64,000 bases of DNA from Methylobacterium fujisawaense (GCF_014138435.1 NZ_JACJIM010000009.1:1-64000), one strand, 5' to 3'. Numbered from the stretch's first letter, positions 1-8,107 are shown. The notes: generated by a model not told the origin, from the letters alone. Program-made: numbers and translations.

Positions 1-276
1 CGACTTTGGCCGACACCTGGGTTCCCGCGGCGTCCCGCGTCCCTCGTGTTCGCTCCCGGGCCATGCCCCCGGCGCCACCGGCGCGCGGGGACGATGACGC
101 GTGACGGGAGGGCCGCGCGCCCGAATCGATGCCCGACGAAGCGGAACCCGGCAGGGGCGGGCGCGACGTCCCGCGGCGATCCGCGACCCCTGGAAAGTTG
201 ACGGCGGCCCGGCGGGCTGCCATCCGCCCGTCCGACACGTCCGCCTGCCGGCGGTTCCCTCGAGTCCGAAGAACCC
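1..276. other. Left edge, no supportable gene
   Basis: This is the stretch before the first gene. Open frames here are GC-rich by-products that run into psd in another frame and carry no recognisable domain. It probably holds the promoter of the psd-pssA pair, but I cannot point to a clear -35/-10 pair. The sequence just before the psd start has only a weak purine-rich ribosome site. Confidence 0.5.
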
Positions 277-987
277 ATGACCGACCTGATCGAGACGATC
301 CGCCGGACGCTCGTGCCGATCCACAAGGAGGGCTATCCCTTCATCCTGATCGGCATCGTGCTGACGGTTCTGGCGGGCTATTTCTCCCAGTTCTTCGGCT
401 GGATCTTCCTGATCCTCACCCTCTGGGTCTGCTACTTCTTCCGCGATCCCGAGCGGGTCACCCCGGTGGCGGACGGGCTCGTGATCTCGCCCGCCGACGG
501 GCGCGTGAACCTCATCGCCACCGTGCTGCCGCCGCCCGAGCTCGACCTGCCGCAGGTGCCCACGCTACGGGTCTCGGTGTTCATGAACGTGTTCGACTGC
601 CACGTGAACCGGGTGCCGGTGGCCGGCCGGATCGGCCAGATCCACTACACGCCGGGCCTGTTCCTCAACGCCGAGCTCGACAAGGCCAGCGACGACAACG
701 AGCGCAACGGCATGGTCATCGAGACGACCCATGCCGGCCAGCCGAAGCGCGTCGGCGTGGTGCAGATCGCCGGCCTCGTGGCCCGGCGCATCGTCGGGTT
801 CGTCTCGGCGGGCGACGTGCTCGGCGTCGGCGAGCGCTTCGGCCTGATCCGCTTCGGATCGCGGGTGGACGTCTACCTGCCGGCCGGGTCGACCGTGCTG
901 GTCGGGCTCGGCCAGAAGGCGGTGGCCGGCGAGACGGTGCTGGCCGATCTCGGCGGGGGGCCGGAGCGCCTGTTCAAGCGGATCTGA
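277..987 (+). CDS. psd: Phosphatidylserine decarboxylase proenzyme, short form
   Basis: It decarboxylates phosphatidylserine to phosphatidylethanolamine at the inner membrane. The protein has 236 residues. A hydrophobic hairpin at about residues 22-56 should anchor it. SPADGRV lies at 71-77, the DCHVNR segment is near 107-112, and the self-cleavage site is in FGS at 193-195, so Ser195 would become the pyruvoyl cofactor. The length fits the short family type that lacks the long N-terminal region of the E. coli enzyme. The next gene, which makes its substrate, starts 4 bp after the stop, so the two form a phospholipid operon. The start is the ATG at the head of the conserved region. Function is assigned from family motifs. 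Confidence 0.95.
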   Translation: MTDLIETIRRTLVPIHKEGYPFILIGIVLTVLAGYFSQFFGWIFLILTLWVCYFFRDPERVTPVADGLVISPADGRVNLIATVLPPPELDLPQVPTLRVSVFMNVFDCHVNRVPVAGRIGQIHYTPGLFLNAELDKASDDNERNGMVIETTHAGQPKRVGVVQIAGLVARRIVGFVSAGDVLGVGERFGLIRFGSRVDVYLPAGSTVLVGLGQKAVAGETVLADLGGGPERLFKRI

Positions 988-991
988 GGCC

Positions 992-1843
992 ATGGACGAT
1001 CTCTTCCCGCCCTTCGCGCCCGATCCGAACGAGCCGCGGCCGCGCCGGTTCAAGCCGGTGCCGTTCCGGATGATCGCGCCCAACATGATCACCCTGATGG
1101 CGCTCTGCCTCGGGCTCACGGCGATCCGGCTCGCCTTCGAGGGCAAGTTCGAGCCCGCCGTCATCGCCGTGGTGGTGGCGGGCGTGCTCGACGGCATCGA
1201 CGGGCGGGTGGCGCGGCTGCTCAAGGGCACGTCGCGCTTCGGCGCGGAGCTCGATTCCCTCGCCGACTTCGTGAATTTCGGATGCGCCCCGGCGCTCATC
1301 CTCTACGGCTTCGTGCTGTTCCACCTGAAATCGATGGGCTGGATCGTCGCGCTGATCTTCGCCATCGCCATGGCGCTGCGGCTCGCCCGCTTCAACGCGA
1401 TGCTCGACGATCCGAACCGGCCGGAATGGAAGAAGGACTTCTTCGTCGGCATGCCGGCGCCCGCGGGGGCGCTCACCGCGATGCTGCCGCTCTACCTCCA
1501 CTTCCTGGGCTTCGGCATCGAGACCTGGGCGGCGCCCGCGGTCCTGATCTACGTGCTGTGCATCGCGCTGCTGGTCGTCTCAACGGTCCCGACCTATTCG
1601 GGCAAGACCATGGGCAAGCGGGTGCCGCGCAGCCTCGTCCTGCCGATCTTCCTGTTCGGGGTCGCGGCCTTCGGCCTCCTGATCAGCTACCCGTTCGAGG
1701 CGCTCGTCGCGGTGAGCGGGGGCTATCTGCTGACCATCCCGGTGGTGGCCGCCCAGTATCGCCGCCGGGTCAAGGCGGAACTCGCCGCCCTGGGCGAGGA
1801 CCGGCCGGCCCTGGCCACGGCCGGCCGACCGGCATCGGAATAG
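992..1843 (+). CDS. pssA: CDP-diacylglycerol--serine O-phosphatidyltransferase
   Basis: It makes phosphatidylserine from CDP-diacylglycerol and serine. The protein has 283 residues. The CDP-alcohol phosphotransferase signature DGxxAR(x8)GxxxDxxxD is complete, from Asp70-Gly71 through Arg75 and Gly84 to Asp88 and Asp92. Several hydrophobic segments follow, as expected for this integral membrane family. The start lies 4 bp after psd, consistent with coupled synthesis of the two enzymes. The C-terminal 40 residues are charged and probably cytoplasmic. This is a bacterial type II (membrane) synthase, not the soluble E. coli type. Confidence 0.95.
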   Translation: MDDLFPPFAPDPNEPRPRRFKPVPFRMIAPNMITLMALCLGLTAIRLAFEGKFEPAVIAVVVAGVLDGIDGRVARLLKGTSRFGAELDSLADFVNFGCAPALILYGFVLFHLKSMGWIVALIFAIAMALRLARFNAMLDDPNRPEWKKDFFVGMPAPAGALTAMLPLYLHFLGFGIETWAAPAVLIYVLCIALLVVSTVPTYSGKTMGKRVPRSLVLPIFLFGVAAFGLLISYPFEALVAVSGGYLLTIPVVAAQYRRRVKAELAALGEDRPALATAGRPASE

Positions 1844-1904
1844 GCGCTGGCCTTCGCGGAGCCGTCCTCTATCTTGGCGGTATCAAGCGGGCGGGGGCTG
1901 GCGG

Positions 1905-2324
1905 ATGCTCGGGGATTTCAAGACGTTCGCGCTGCGCGGGAACGTGGTCGATCTCGCGGTCGGCGTGATCATCGGCGCGGCCTTCGGGGCCATCGTGACG
2001 TCGGCGGTCCAGGACATCTTCATGCCGGTGATCGGCGCGATCACCGGCGGGCTCGACTTCTCGAACTACTACATCCCGCTCTCGTCGAAGGTGCAGGCAG
2101 GCCTGCCCTATGCGGATGCCAAGAAGCAGGGCGCGGTCATCGGTTACGGCCAGTTCCTGACCCTGACCCTGAACTTCCTGATCGTCGCCTTCGTGCTGTT
2201 CCTGGTGATCCGGGCGATGAACCGCCTGCAGACCGCCGAGGCCAAGAAGCCCGACGCGATGCCGGCCGACGTGAAGCTTCTTTCCGAGATCCGCGACCTG
2301 CTGGCCGAGAAGCCGCGCGTCTGA
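1905..2324 (+). CDS. mscL: Large-conductance mechanosensitive channel MscL
   Basis: It forms a homopentameric tension-gated pore that releases solutes during hypo-osmotic shock. The protein has 139 residues, usual for the family. The N-terminal amphipathic segment (MLGDFKTFALRGNVVDLAVG) and TM1 with its small-residue face (GVIIGAAFGAIV) are typical. TM2 lies near residues 87-105 and is followed by a charged cytoplasmic helix ending at Val139. A G-rich ribosome site precedes the ATG. It lies 61 bp after pssA on the same strand, so co-transcription is possible but not certain. Confidence 0.96.
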   Translation: MLGDFKTFALRGNVVDLAVGVIIGAAFGAIVTSAVQDIFMPVIGAITGGLDFSNYYIPLSSKVQAGLPYADAKKQGAVIGYGQFLTLTLNFLIVAFVLFLVIRAMNRLQTAEAKKPDAMPADVKLLSEIRDLLAEKPRV

Positions 2325-2350
2325 CGCCTGTGCGGGCGCGCGGTGCCGAC

Positions 2351-2626
2351 TCAGCCCTTGGGCTTGTCGGTCTCGTCCGGCTTGACGCCGAGGGCATCGA
2401 GGATCTGGTCGAGGGCATGACCGACGGCTTCGGTCCCCTCCTCGTGGGTCTTCAGCCGGGTCTCGAGCCGGCGGATCTGTGGCTCGAAGGCATCCGGCAC
2501 GGGATCGTCGCCGAGGAAGCGGGGCTTGTCCGACCCCACCGGCAGGACGCCGCGCAGCTGCTGCCCGAGGTGGTCGCGCACGGGCTCCGGCAGAGTGGTT
2601 TTCGGATCGGTGGGTGCGTCGCTCAT
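2351..2626 (-). CDS. Small acidic protein with weak NepR-like pattern
   Basis: This 91-residue protein has no signal peptide or membrane segment. It contains HLGQQLRG (about residues 17-24) and later DPVPDAFEPQIRRLE. Together these recall the two helices of the anti-sigma factor NepR, whose pattern is IGxxLRxxY then PVPDRFxxLLxxL. The spacing here is about ten residues longer than in classical NepR, so the match is only suggestive. The tail (about residues 53-78) looks helical. I chose the ATG at 2626; an upstream in-frame start at 2656 would add ten residues. The stress sigma factor gene lies about 0.7 kb away on the same strand, with one gene between. Confidence 0.55.
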   Translation of the reverse strand: MSDAPTDPKTTLPEPVRDHLGQQLRGVLPVGSDKPRFLGDDPVPDAFEPQIRRLETRLKTHEEGTEAVGHALDQILDALGVKPDETDKPKG

Positions 2627-2703
2627 GATCGCCTCACGGCTCGGGCCATCTCTCAACGGCCGAACGGATGAAGCGTTGCGCCGACGGCCGCGGCTATGAA
2701 GAT

Positions 2704-2728
2704 GCCCCCGGAGCCGGGCTCCGGGGGC
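2704..2728 (-). terminator. Hairpin downstream of the DUF1236 gene
   Basis: A perfect 10-bp stem (GCCCCCGGAG / CTCCGGGGGC) with a 5-base loop lies 31 bp after the stop of the DUF1236 gene. There is no long T-run, only ATCTT after it on the minus strand, so termination would rest on the very GC-rich stem. Confidence 0.6.
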
Positions 2729-2759
2729 GCTTGGGCCAGCGCAAGACCGGCCCGGGGTC

Positions 2760-3173
2760 TTAGTCGATGACCTCGACGATGCGGTGGCCGCGATCGACCA
2801 GCACCGGACGATCGTTCACCACGGTGTAGCGGTAGCCCGGCTGCACGCGGTACTCGTTGGGCACGTCGTAATAGGTCACGCCCGAAGCCGGCAGGGTGGT
2901 GCCGACGGCGACGCGGCCGTCGTAGTCGTAGGAGCGGACATTGCGCTCGCGGACATAGCTGCGGAAGCGCGGGGCCATGTCGACGCCGAGGATGCCGCCC
3001 ACCGTGCCGGTGGCCGCACCCACCGCGCCGCCGACGATGCCGCCGATCGGGCCGGCCGCATCGGCACCCGCCGCCGCGCCGCGCTCGGCGCCGGGGATCG
3101 TGCCCTGGGCCTGGGCGGCCAGCGGAAGCGACAGGACGAGGGCCGAGGCGGCGATAAGGGTCTTGAAGGTCAT
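2760..3173 (-). CDS. Exported DUF1236 domain protein
   Basis: This is a 137-residue secreted protein of unknown function. An N-terminal signal peptide ends near AAQA (about residue 22). A Gly/Ala-rich low-complexity stretch (about residues 30-62) follows, then the DUF1236 module, with YRYTVVNDRPVLVD and RIVEVID at the C-terminus. I chose the ATG at 3173 because a GGAG lies 9 bases before it. The ATG three codons upstream sits directly against that GGAG. DUF1236 proteins are common in Rhizobiales and are often stress-associated. The position directly downstream of an EcfG-type sigma factor fits a stress role, but this is inference and I found no convincing EcfG promoter in front of it. Confidence 0.85.
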   Translation of the reverse strand: MTFKTLIAASALVLSLPLAAQAQGTIPGAERGAAAGADAAGPIGGIVGGAVGAATGTVGGILGVDMAPRFRSYVRERNVRSYDYDGRVAVGTTLPASGVTYYDVPNEYRVQPGYRYTVVNDRPVLVDRGHRIVEVID

Positions 3174-3299
3174 GCGGGACATCTCCGTTCCGTGGTGTTT
3201 CGCCGCGCAGGCGCAGCGAAGCTCGGGCCGGTAACGCCCGACCCCCGGAATCGGATGCATCTTTTTTTGTGGGACGCCGGGATGCAGCCGGCTGAGCCC

Positions 3300-4040
3300 T
3301 CACGCGTCCTTGGGCATCGCCGACTGGATGAAGCGGTCGGAGCCGAGATCCTCCTCGTCGTAGCCCAGCAGCTCCGCGAGCCTGCCACGGGCGCGGCTGA
3401 CGCGGCTCTTCACCGTGCCGACCTTGCAGCCCATGATGGCGGCGGCCTCCTCGTAGGAGACGCCCTCAGCGCCGACCAGGACCAGGGCCTCGCGCTGATC
3501 CGGCGGCAGCTTGGCCAGCGCCGATTGCAGATCCTCGACGTCGAGCCGGTCACCCTGGTGCGGGGCGGTGGCGAGCCGGGCCGCGTAGGACCCGTCCTGA
3601 TCCTCGACCTCGCGCACCCGCTTGCGGTGATCCGAGTAGAAGATGTTGCGCAGGATCGTGAACAGCCACGCGTTGAGGTTCGTCCCCGGCTGGAACCGGG
3701 CGCGGTGCTGCCAGCCCTTGAGCAGGGTGTCCTGCACGAGATCGTCCGAACGGGCGGGGTTCGACGTCAGCGACAGCGCGAAGGCGCGCAGGGACGGGAC
3801 GGCCGCGAGCAGACCGTTGCGGAATTCCGGCTCGATCGCCTCGCCGCGGGCGCGCAAAGCCGCCTCGAGCTTCTCGATCAGCTCGGCGAAGCGGGACGGC
3901 AGCGTCTCCTCGCCGATCCGCTCGTAGACGGTGCGCAGATGCTCCCCGAGATGCGTGCGGATCCCGGGAGCCAGGTTCGGGCGGCCATCCCGAGTCCCGT
4001 CCTCCTGGGACAGGACGGTGTCGGTGTCGTCGCGGGTCAT
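3300..4040 (-). CDS. ecfG: EcfG-family general stress sigma factor with N-terminal NepR-like anti-sigma segment
   Basis: This 246-residue protein is an extracytoplasmic-function sigma factor of the EcfG class, which directs the general stress response in alphaproteobacteria. Region 2 spans about residues 75-140 (PSLRAFALSL, DDLVQDTLLKGW, NLNAWLFTILRN). Region 4 spans about 170-216 (LPPDQREALVLVG, SYEEAAAIMGC, GTVKSRVSRARGRL). Normal EcfG proteins begin close to region 2. Here residues 27-62 read IRTHLGEHLRTVYE then LPSRFAELIEKLEAAL, which matches the two-helix NepR anti-sigma pattern. The usual neighbour nepR gene is absent as a separate frame, so this looks like a nepR-ecfG gene fusion. No phyR is in the window. 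The ATG at 4040 is used; a TTG at 4058 would add six residues. Confidence 0.9.
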   Translation of the reverse strand: MTRDDTDTVLSQEDGTRDGRPNLAPGIRTHLGEHLRTVYERIGEETLPSRFAELIEKLEAALRARGEAIEPEFRNGLLAAVPSLRAFALSLTSNPARSDDLVQDTLLKGWQHRARFQPGTNLNAWLFTILRNIFYSDHRKRVREVEDQDGSYAARLATAPHQGDRLDVEDLQSALAKLPPDQREALVLVGAEGVSYEEAAAIMGCKVGTVKSRVSRARGRLAELLGYDEEDLGSDRFIQSAMPKDA

Positions 4041-4203
4041 GTGTATCGCGCTCGTCAACTCGTCGTGGCTCGACCTGTGGTCCCCGGCGGGTCGAGGCGG
4101 AGCGCTTGTCGGCCCGAACCGGTTGGAAAGCCCGGCCGATGCGCTCCTGTTACCGGAGTTCTAGCGCATCGGGCGCGGGCATGCACCCTCAGGCAAAACA
4201 CAC

Positions 4204-4989
4204 TTAAGCTAAGTTGGCCGGTCTCAACAGCCGGATCGCTCCGTCGCGCAGGGTCAGGACGTCGCCGCGGGCGAGATCGGTCCAGCACTCGTCCCGGGTC
4301 AGCGCCTGGGTGGCGATCACCGTCACCACGTCGTGCTCGGTGGTCTCCTCGGCGAAATCCACCTGCCAGTCCTCGTCGATCAGGGTGGCCTTGCCGAAGG
4401 GGGCCCGCCGGGTGAGGTAGCAGAGGCGCTTGCCGCAATGGGCGTAGAGGGTGCGGCTGTCGGTGAGCAGCATGTTGAACACGCCGAGGGCGTGGAGTTC
4501 GCCCGCGAGGTCGGCCACGGCCCGGTCGAGGGTCTCGGGCCGGGGGAGGGCGCGGAACCGGGCTTGGAGCCGGCCGAGCATCCAGCAGAAGGCGTGCTCG
4601 CTGTCCGTCGAGCCGATCGGCATGAAGCCGCCCAGCGGCAGCCGCTTCACGCCCTTGAGCTGTCCGTTATGCGCGAAGGTCCAGCGGCGGCCCCACAATT
4701 CCCGCGAGAACGGGTGGGTGTTCTCCAGGCTGACCCGGCCGCGGTTGGCCTTGCGGACATGGGCGACGACGATGCGGCTCTTGATCGGCATGTCGCGCAG
4801 CAGCCGGGCGAGCTGCGAGCGGGCGCTCGGCTCCGGCTCGTGGAAGCTGCGGCAGGTGCGCCCGTCGTAGAAGCTGATCCCCCAGCCGTCCGCATGCGGC
4901 CCGGTCTCACCGCCGCGCCGGGCGAGGCCCGCGAAGGAGAAGCGGATGTCGGTCGGCACGTTGGCGCTCATGCCGAGCAGTTCGCACAT
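4204..4989 (-). CDS. Class II glutamine amidotransferase, YafJ/EgtC-like
   Basis: This 261-residue protein is an N-terminal-nucleophile glutaminase-type amidotransferase. Cys2 directly after the initiator Met is the expected nucleophile (MCELLGM). Other family landmarks are DGWG near residues 34-37, HVRKANRG in the seventies, FAHNGQL near 109-115, and GSTDSEHAF. No acceptor domain is attached, as in YafJ-type stand-alone proteins, so the ammonia acceptor is unknown. It is transcribed toward the sigma factor but is separated from it by about 160 bp. Function beyond glutamine hydrolysis cannot be read from the sequence. Confidence 0.88.
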   Translation of the reverse strand: MCELLGMSANVPTDIRFSFAGLARRGGETGPHADGWGISFYDGRTCRSFHEPEPSARSQLARLLRDMPIKSRIVVAHVRKANRGRVSLENTHPFSRELWGRRWTFAHNGQLKGVKRLPLGGFMPIGSTDSEHAFCWMLGRLQARFRALPRPETLDRAVADLAGELHALGVFNMLLTDSRTLYAHCGKRLCYLTRRAPFGKATLIDEDWQVDFAEETTEHDVVTVIATQALTRDECWTDLARGDVLTLRDGAIRLLRPANLA

Positions 4990-5067
4990 CGTCTGTCAGC
5001 CGGGCTATGCGGGGGAGCGGCGACGTTTAGGAGTGTTCGGCCGCCCGGACAACGGATTTCGCGTCGC

Positions 5068-5379
5068 TCAGCGCGCCAGATAGTCGGTCAGCGTCATGCC
5101 GACCAGGATGGCGACCCAGAAGAAGCCGAGCCCCGAGAACAGCCGGATCAGCGGCGGCTCGTGGATCACCTCCATGGAGACGAGGAGGATCAGCGCCACC
5201 ATCACGGCGACCACGGCGAGTTCGACGATCCAGACCTGCGCGAAGGGGAGGGTGGCGCCGAGGGTGACGTTGACGGCCAGAAGCGCCAGCAGCGCCAGGA
5301 AGGTGAGCACCGGCGTGCGGAGGCGCCGCCGGAGCAGGGCGCGGTCGTCGGCGCTCAGGGTCGCGAGGGGGTTCCGCAT
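5068..5379 (-). CDS. ctaF: Cytochrome c oxidase subunit IV-like membrane protein
   Basis: This 103-residue protein has three hydrophobic segments (about residues 22-42, 50-70 and 83-100), the size and layout of the small prokaryotic subunit IV of caa3-type oxidases. It is the last gene of the ACIII-oxidase operon, starting one base after the coxC stop. Sequence similarity within this family is low, so the assignment rests on size, topology and position. It probably helps assemble or stabilise the oxidase and carries no cofactor ligands. Confidence 0.8.
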   Translation of the reverse strand: MRNPLATLSADDRALLRRRLRTPVLTFLALLALLAVNVTLGATLPFAQVWIVELAVVAVMVALILLVSMEVIHEPPLIRLFSGLGFFWVAILVGMTLTDYLAR

Positions 5380-5380
5380 C

Positions 5381-6040
5381 CTACCGGTTCACCACGTAGA
5401 GGATCGGGAAGGCCAGGATCCAGACGAGGTCGATGAAGTGCCAGTACAGGCCGTAGACCTCGATCCAGTTCTGGTGCCGGGCGAGGAACCCGGCCTTGGC
5501 GGCCATCCAGGTCATGCCGAGCAGGAGCGCGATGCCGGTGAACAGATGCAGCGCGTGGAGCAGGGTTGCGACGTAGTAGAGGTTCACGAACAGCCGCGCC
5601 GCCGGCGTCTCGGCCAGCGCGAAGGGCCGATCGCTGAGGAACGGCATCATGTGCTCGGCCCAGTCGGCGTAGTACTCGTAGCCCTTGAGGACGAGGAACA
5701 GGCCCCCGAGCGCCGCGGTCGCCAGCATCGCCCGCACCATGGCGCGCTGCCAGCCCATCCGGGAGAATTCGATCGCCATCGACATCGTGAGCGATGAGCA
5801 GATCAGCACCACGGTGTTGGTGGCGCCGATCCAGAACTTGAGGTGCTTGGCCGCCGCGATCGTCGCCTCGGGGTGCTGGATCCGGGTGATCAGCGCCACC
5901 AGGAACAGCGCCGAGAACAGCAGCAACTCGGTGATCAGCCAAGCCCAGATGCCGAGCGTCGCCGCCTCGCGCTGCTGGGCCACGCTCTCGAAATGCTCCG
6001 CGCGCGCGACCCCGACGCCGTCGGCCAGACCTTTGCTCAT
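5381..6040 (-). CDS. coxC: Cytochrome c oxidase subunit III
   Basis: This 219-residue, roughly five-helix subunit of the heme-copper oxidase has no redox centre. The family region LHALHLFTGIALLLG and the C-terminal YWHFIDLVWILAFPILYVV are recognisable, as is the conserved acidic residue in GYEYYADW. The form is short, lacking the first two helices of the mitochondrial-type subunit, as is usual for caa3 and other A2 oxidases. The start ATG overlaps the coxA stop by ATGA. A longer frame open upstream is only the antisense-rich coxA sequence in another frame. Confidence 0.93.
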   Translation of the reverse strand: MSKGLADGVGVARAEHFESVAQQREAATLGIWAWLITELLLFSALFLVALITRIQHPEATIAAAKHLKFWIGATNTVVLICSSLTMSMAIEFSRMGWQRAMVRAMLATAALGGLFLVLKGYEYYADWAEHMMPFLSDRPFALAETPAARLFVNLYYVATLLHALHLFTGIALLLGMTWMAAKAGFLARHQNWIEVYGLYWHFIDLVWILAFPILYVVNR

Positions 6041-7713
6041 CCGTGCTGGTCCCGGGATTCCTGGGCCTGGATCGGGTAGTCGTAGGGGATGCGCGGCACC
6101 TCGGGCGGGGACAGGAAATTGTGCGTCGGGGGCGGGGAGGCCGTCTCCCATTCGAGCCCCTTGGCGTTCCACGGATTGGCGGGCGCCTTCCGGCCGAACC
6201 AGAGGGAATAGACGAGGTAGAGCATCGGGAAGATGTAGCCCGCCGCCAGGATCGTGGCGCCCGCCGAGGACAGCACGTTGAGCAGCTGGAACTCCGCCGG
6301 GTAGGTCGCGTAGCGCCGCGGCATCCCGAGGTAACCCAGGATGAATTGCGGGAAGAAGGTCACGTTGAAGCCGAGGAAGATCAGCAGCGCCGAGACCCGG
6401 CCCCAGGGCTCGCTGTACATCCGGCCGGTGAATTTCGGCCACCAGAAGTGCAGGCCGCCGAGGAACGCCAGCACCGTGCCGCCGACCATGATGTAGTGGA
6501 AATGCGCGACCACGAAGTAGGTCGCGTGGATGTGCTGGTTGATCGAGAGCGTCGCGAGATAGAGGCCGGTGAGGCCTCCGAGCACGAACAGGCCGATATA
6601 GCCCATCGCGTAGAGCATCGGGGTATCGAGCCGGAGCGAGCCCTTATGGATCGTGGCGGTCCAGTTGTAGACCTTCACCGCCGAGGGCACCGCCACCGCG
6701 AAGGACAGGCCCGAGAACACCAGCGAGGCCAAATCGCTCTGGCCGTTGACGAACATGTGGTGACCCCAGACGAAGAAGGTCACGGAGGCCAGTCCGATCG
6801 ACGCGTAGGCGACGAAGCGGTAGCCGAACAGCTTCTTCTGCGCGAAGGCCGGGACGATCTCGGAGATCACCCCCATGCCGGGCAGGACCATGATGTACAC
6901 GGCCGGGTGGGAGTAGAACCAGAACAGGTGCTGGAACAGCACCGGGTCGCCGCCATAGGCCGGGTCGAACACGCCGATATGGAAGGCGCGTTCCGCGATC
7001 AGCAGGATCAGCGCCGTGGTGATGACCGGCGTCGCGAGCAGGAAGATCAGGCTCGTGGCGTAGTGCGCCCAGACGAAGATCGGCAGCTTGAACCACGTCA
7101 TGCCGGGCGCCCGCATGGTGTGGATCGTGACCACGAAGTTGAGCCCCGTCAGGATCGACGAGAAGCCCACGATGGTGACGCCGATCAGCGCCGGCAGCAC
7201 CCAGGTGTTGGAGAAGGCCGTCGAGAGCGGGGCGTAGAAGGTCCAGCCGGTATCGACCCCGCCCAGCACCACAGAGACCAGGGTGAACAGGGCCCCGGTC
7301 ATGAACACGTACCAGCTCGTCAGGTTGAGCTTGGGGAAAGCGAGGTCCTTGGCCCCGATCATCAGCGGGATCAGGAAATTGCCGAAGGTCGCGGGGATCG
7401 ACGGGATCAGGAAGAACCAGACCATCACCACGCCGTGGATGGTGAAGGCCTTGTTGTAGGTGTCGTTGGTCATGATCGCGCCGTTCGGCACAACCAGAGC
7501 AAGGCGGACCACGCCCGCCGCCAGGGCGCCGATCACGAAGAAGCCGGTGATCGAGGCGAGGTAGAGGATCGCGATGCGCTTGTGGTCGGTGGTGAGGAAC
7601 CACGAGCGCAGGGTCGATTCCGCGTGCAGGTAGTCGGATTTGCGCCCGATCGTGGATTCCGGGGTGTGGGGTTCCCGGTGGGCGGTGCCGCCGATGCTGC
7701 CCGATGCGCTCAT
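6037..7713 (-). CDS. coxA: Cytochrome c oxidase subunit I, A2-type heme-copper oxidase
   Basis: This 558-residue catalytic subunit reduces oxygen to water and pumps protons. Heme ligands are His93 (TIHGVV) and the pair H404/H406 (AHFHY). CuB ligands are His269 in the YSHP motif (267-270) and the HH pair 318-319 (VWGHHM), with Tyr273 positioned for the His-Tyr crosslink. The D-channel glutamate of A1 oxidases (HPEVY) is replaced by Ala271, and the preceding YS pair is the hallmark of A2 enzymes. The start ATG at 7713 has a GAGGG ribosome site. A 394-bp gap with a palindromic element separates it from coxB, the only large gap in this operon. Confidence 0.97.
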   Translation of the reverse strand: MSASGSIGGTAHREPHTPESTIGRKSDYLHAESTLRSWFLTTDHKRIAILYLASITGFFVIGALAAGVVRLALVVPNGAIMTNDTYNKAFTIHGVVMVWFFLIPSIPATFGNFLIPLMIGAKDLAFPKLNLTSWYVFMTGALFTLVSVVLGGVDTGWTFYAPLSTAFSNTWVLPALIGVTIVGFSSILTGLNFVVTIHTMRAPGMTWFKLPIFVWAHYATSLIFLLATPVITTALILLIAERAFHIGVFDPAYGGDPVLFQHLFWFYSHPAVYIMVLPGMGVISEIVPAFAQKKLFGYRFVAYASIGLASVTFFVWGHHMFVNGQSDLASLVFSGLSFAVAVPSAVKVYNWTATIHKGSLRLDTPMLYAMGYIGLFVLGGLTGLYLATLSINQHIHATYFVVAHFHYIMVGGTVLAFLGGLHFWWPKFTGRMYSEPWGRVSALLIFLGFNVTFFPQFILGYLGMPRRYATYPAEFQLLNVLSSAGATILAAGYIFPMLYLVYSLWFGRKAPANPWNAKGLEWETASPPPTHNFLSPPEVPRIPYDYPIQAQESRDQHG

Positions 7714-8107
7714 CGTGTCGCCCTCGATAGGTAGCGTCGGAAGCCGGAGGTCAGGACGTTCGCGCGCTCGTCCGACCCCGATCCGCGGGCCGCGATGTTC
7801 ACAGGTCTGAGGCGGACATCGCCGCTGGCGACAGAGCGCGACGGGCCCCCTCTCCCGGGCGGGAGAGGGTTGGGGTGAGGGACGAGAAGGCTCAGGATCG
7901 AGCACACCCTTGAAGCATCGACAGGTCGCGCCTCGTCTGGAGCGTTCTCATCCCTCACCCTGTCCCTCTCCCGCTCGGGAGAGGGGACCCGCGCTCGATC
8001 CTGAAAACGCAAGGCCAGATCGGAGGTGTGAAACCGCGAGCAGGGCGAAGAGCTGGTCCGGTGCAGCTTGCGATCCGACGACTGAATTTTCAGGTTGACG
8101 CAGCTCA
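7714..8107. other. Intra-operon gap holding a palindromic element
   Basis: This is the only large gap in the act-cox operon, between coxB (upstream) and coxA. Its centre is a 147-bp two-hairpin repeat, listed separately. I see no gene in it. It could hold an internal promoter or an mRNA processing site for coxA. Confidence 0.7.
7847..7993 (+). repeat. Palindromic element PE1, copy A
   Basis: This is a two-hairpin element of about 147 bp. The left arm is CCCTCTCCC-GGGC-GGGAGAGGG followed by TTGGGGTGAGGG. A variable middle of about 60 bp contains CTCAGGATCGAGCA. The right arm is CATCCCTCACCC followed by a second CCCTCTCCC/GGGAGAGGG hairpin and ACCCGCG. A near-identical copy in inverted orientation lies at 62554-62701. 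The arms are also complementary to each other, so the whole element can fold into one long structure. Confidence 0.85.

Noticed and set aside
3259..3268. Run of seven T after GATGCATC, considered as a terminator
   Set aside because: It lies on the plus strand, where no gene ends, between two minus-strand genes. The stem of four base pairs is too short.
4041..4203. Search for an EcfG-type promoter (GGAAC - CGTT) before the sigma factor gene
   Set aside because: Only partial elements were found (GTTCT near 4158 and AACC near 4118) with wrong spacing and orientation; no call made.
6043..7734. Open frame of 563 codons antisense to coxA
   Set aside because: coxA carries all metal ligands. The antisense frame is a compositional shadow.
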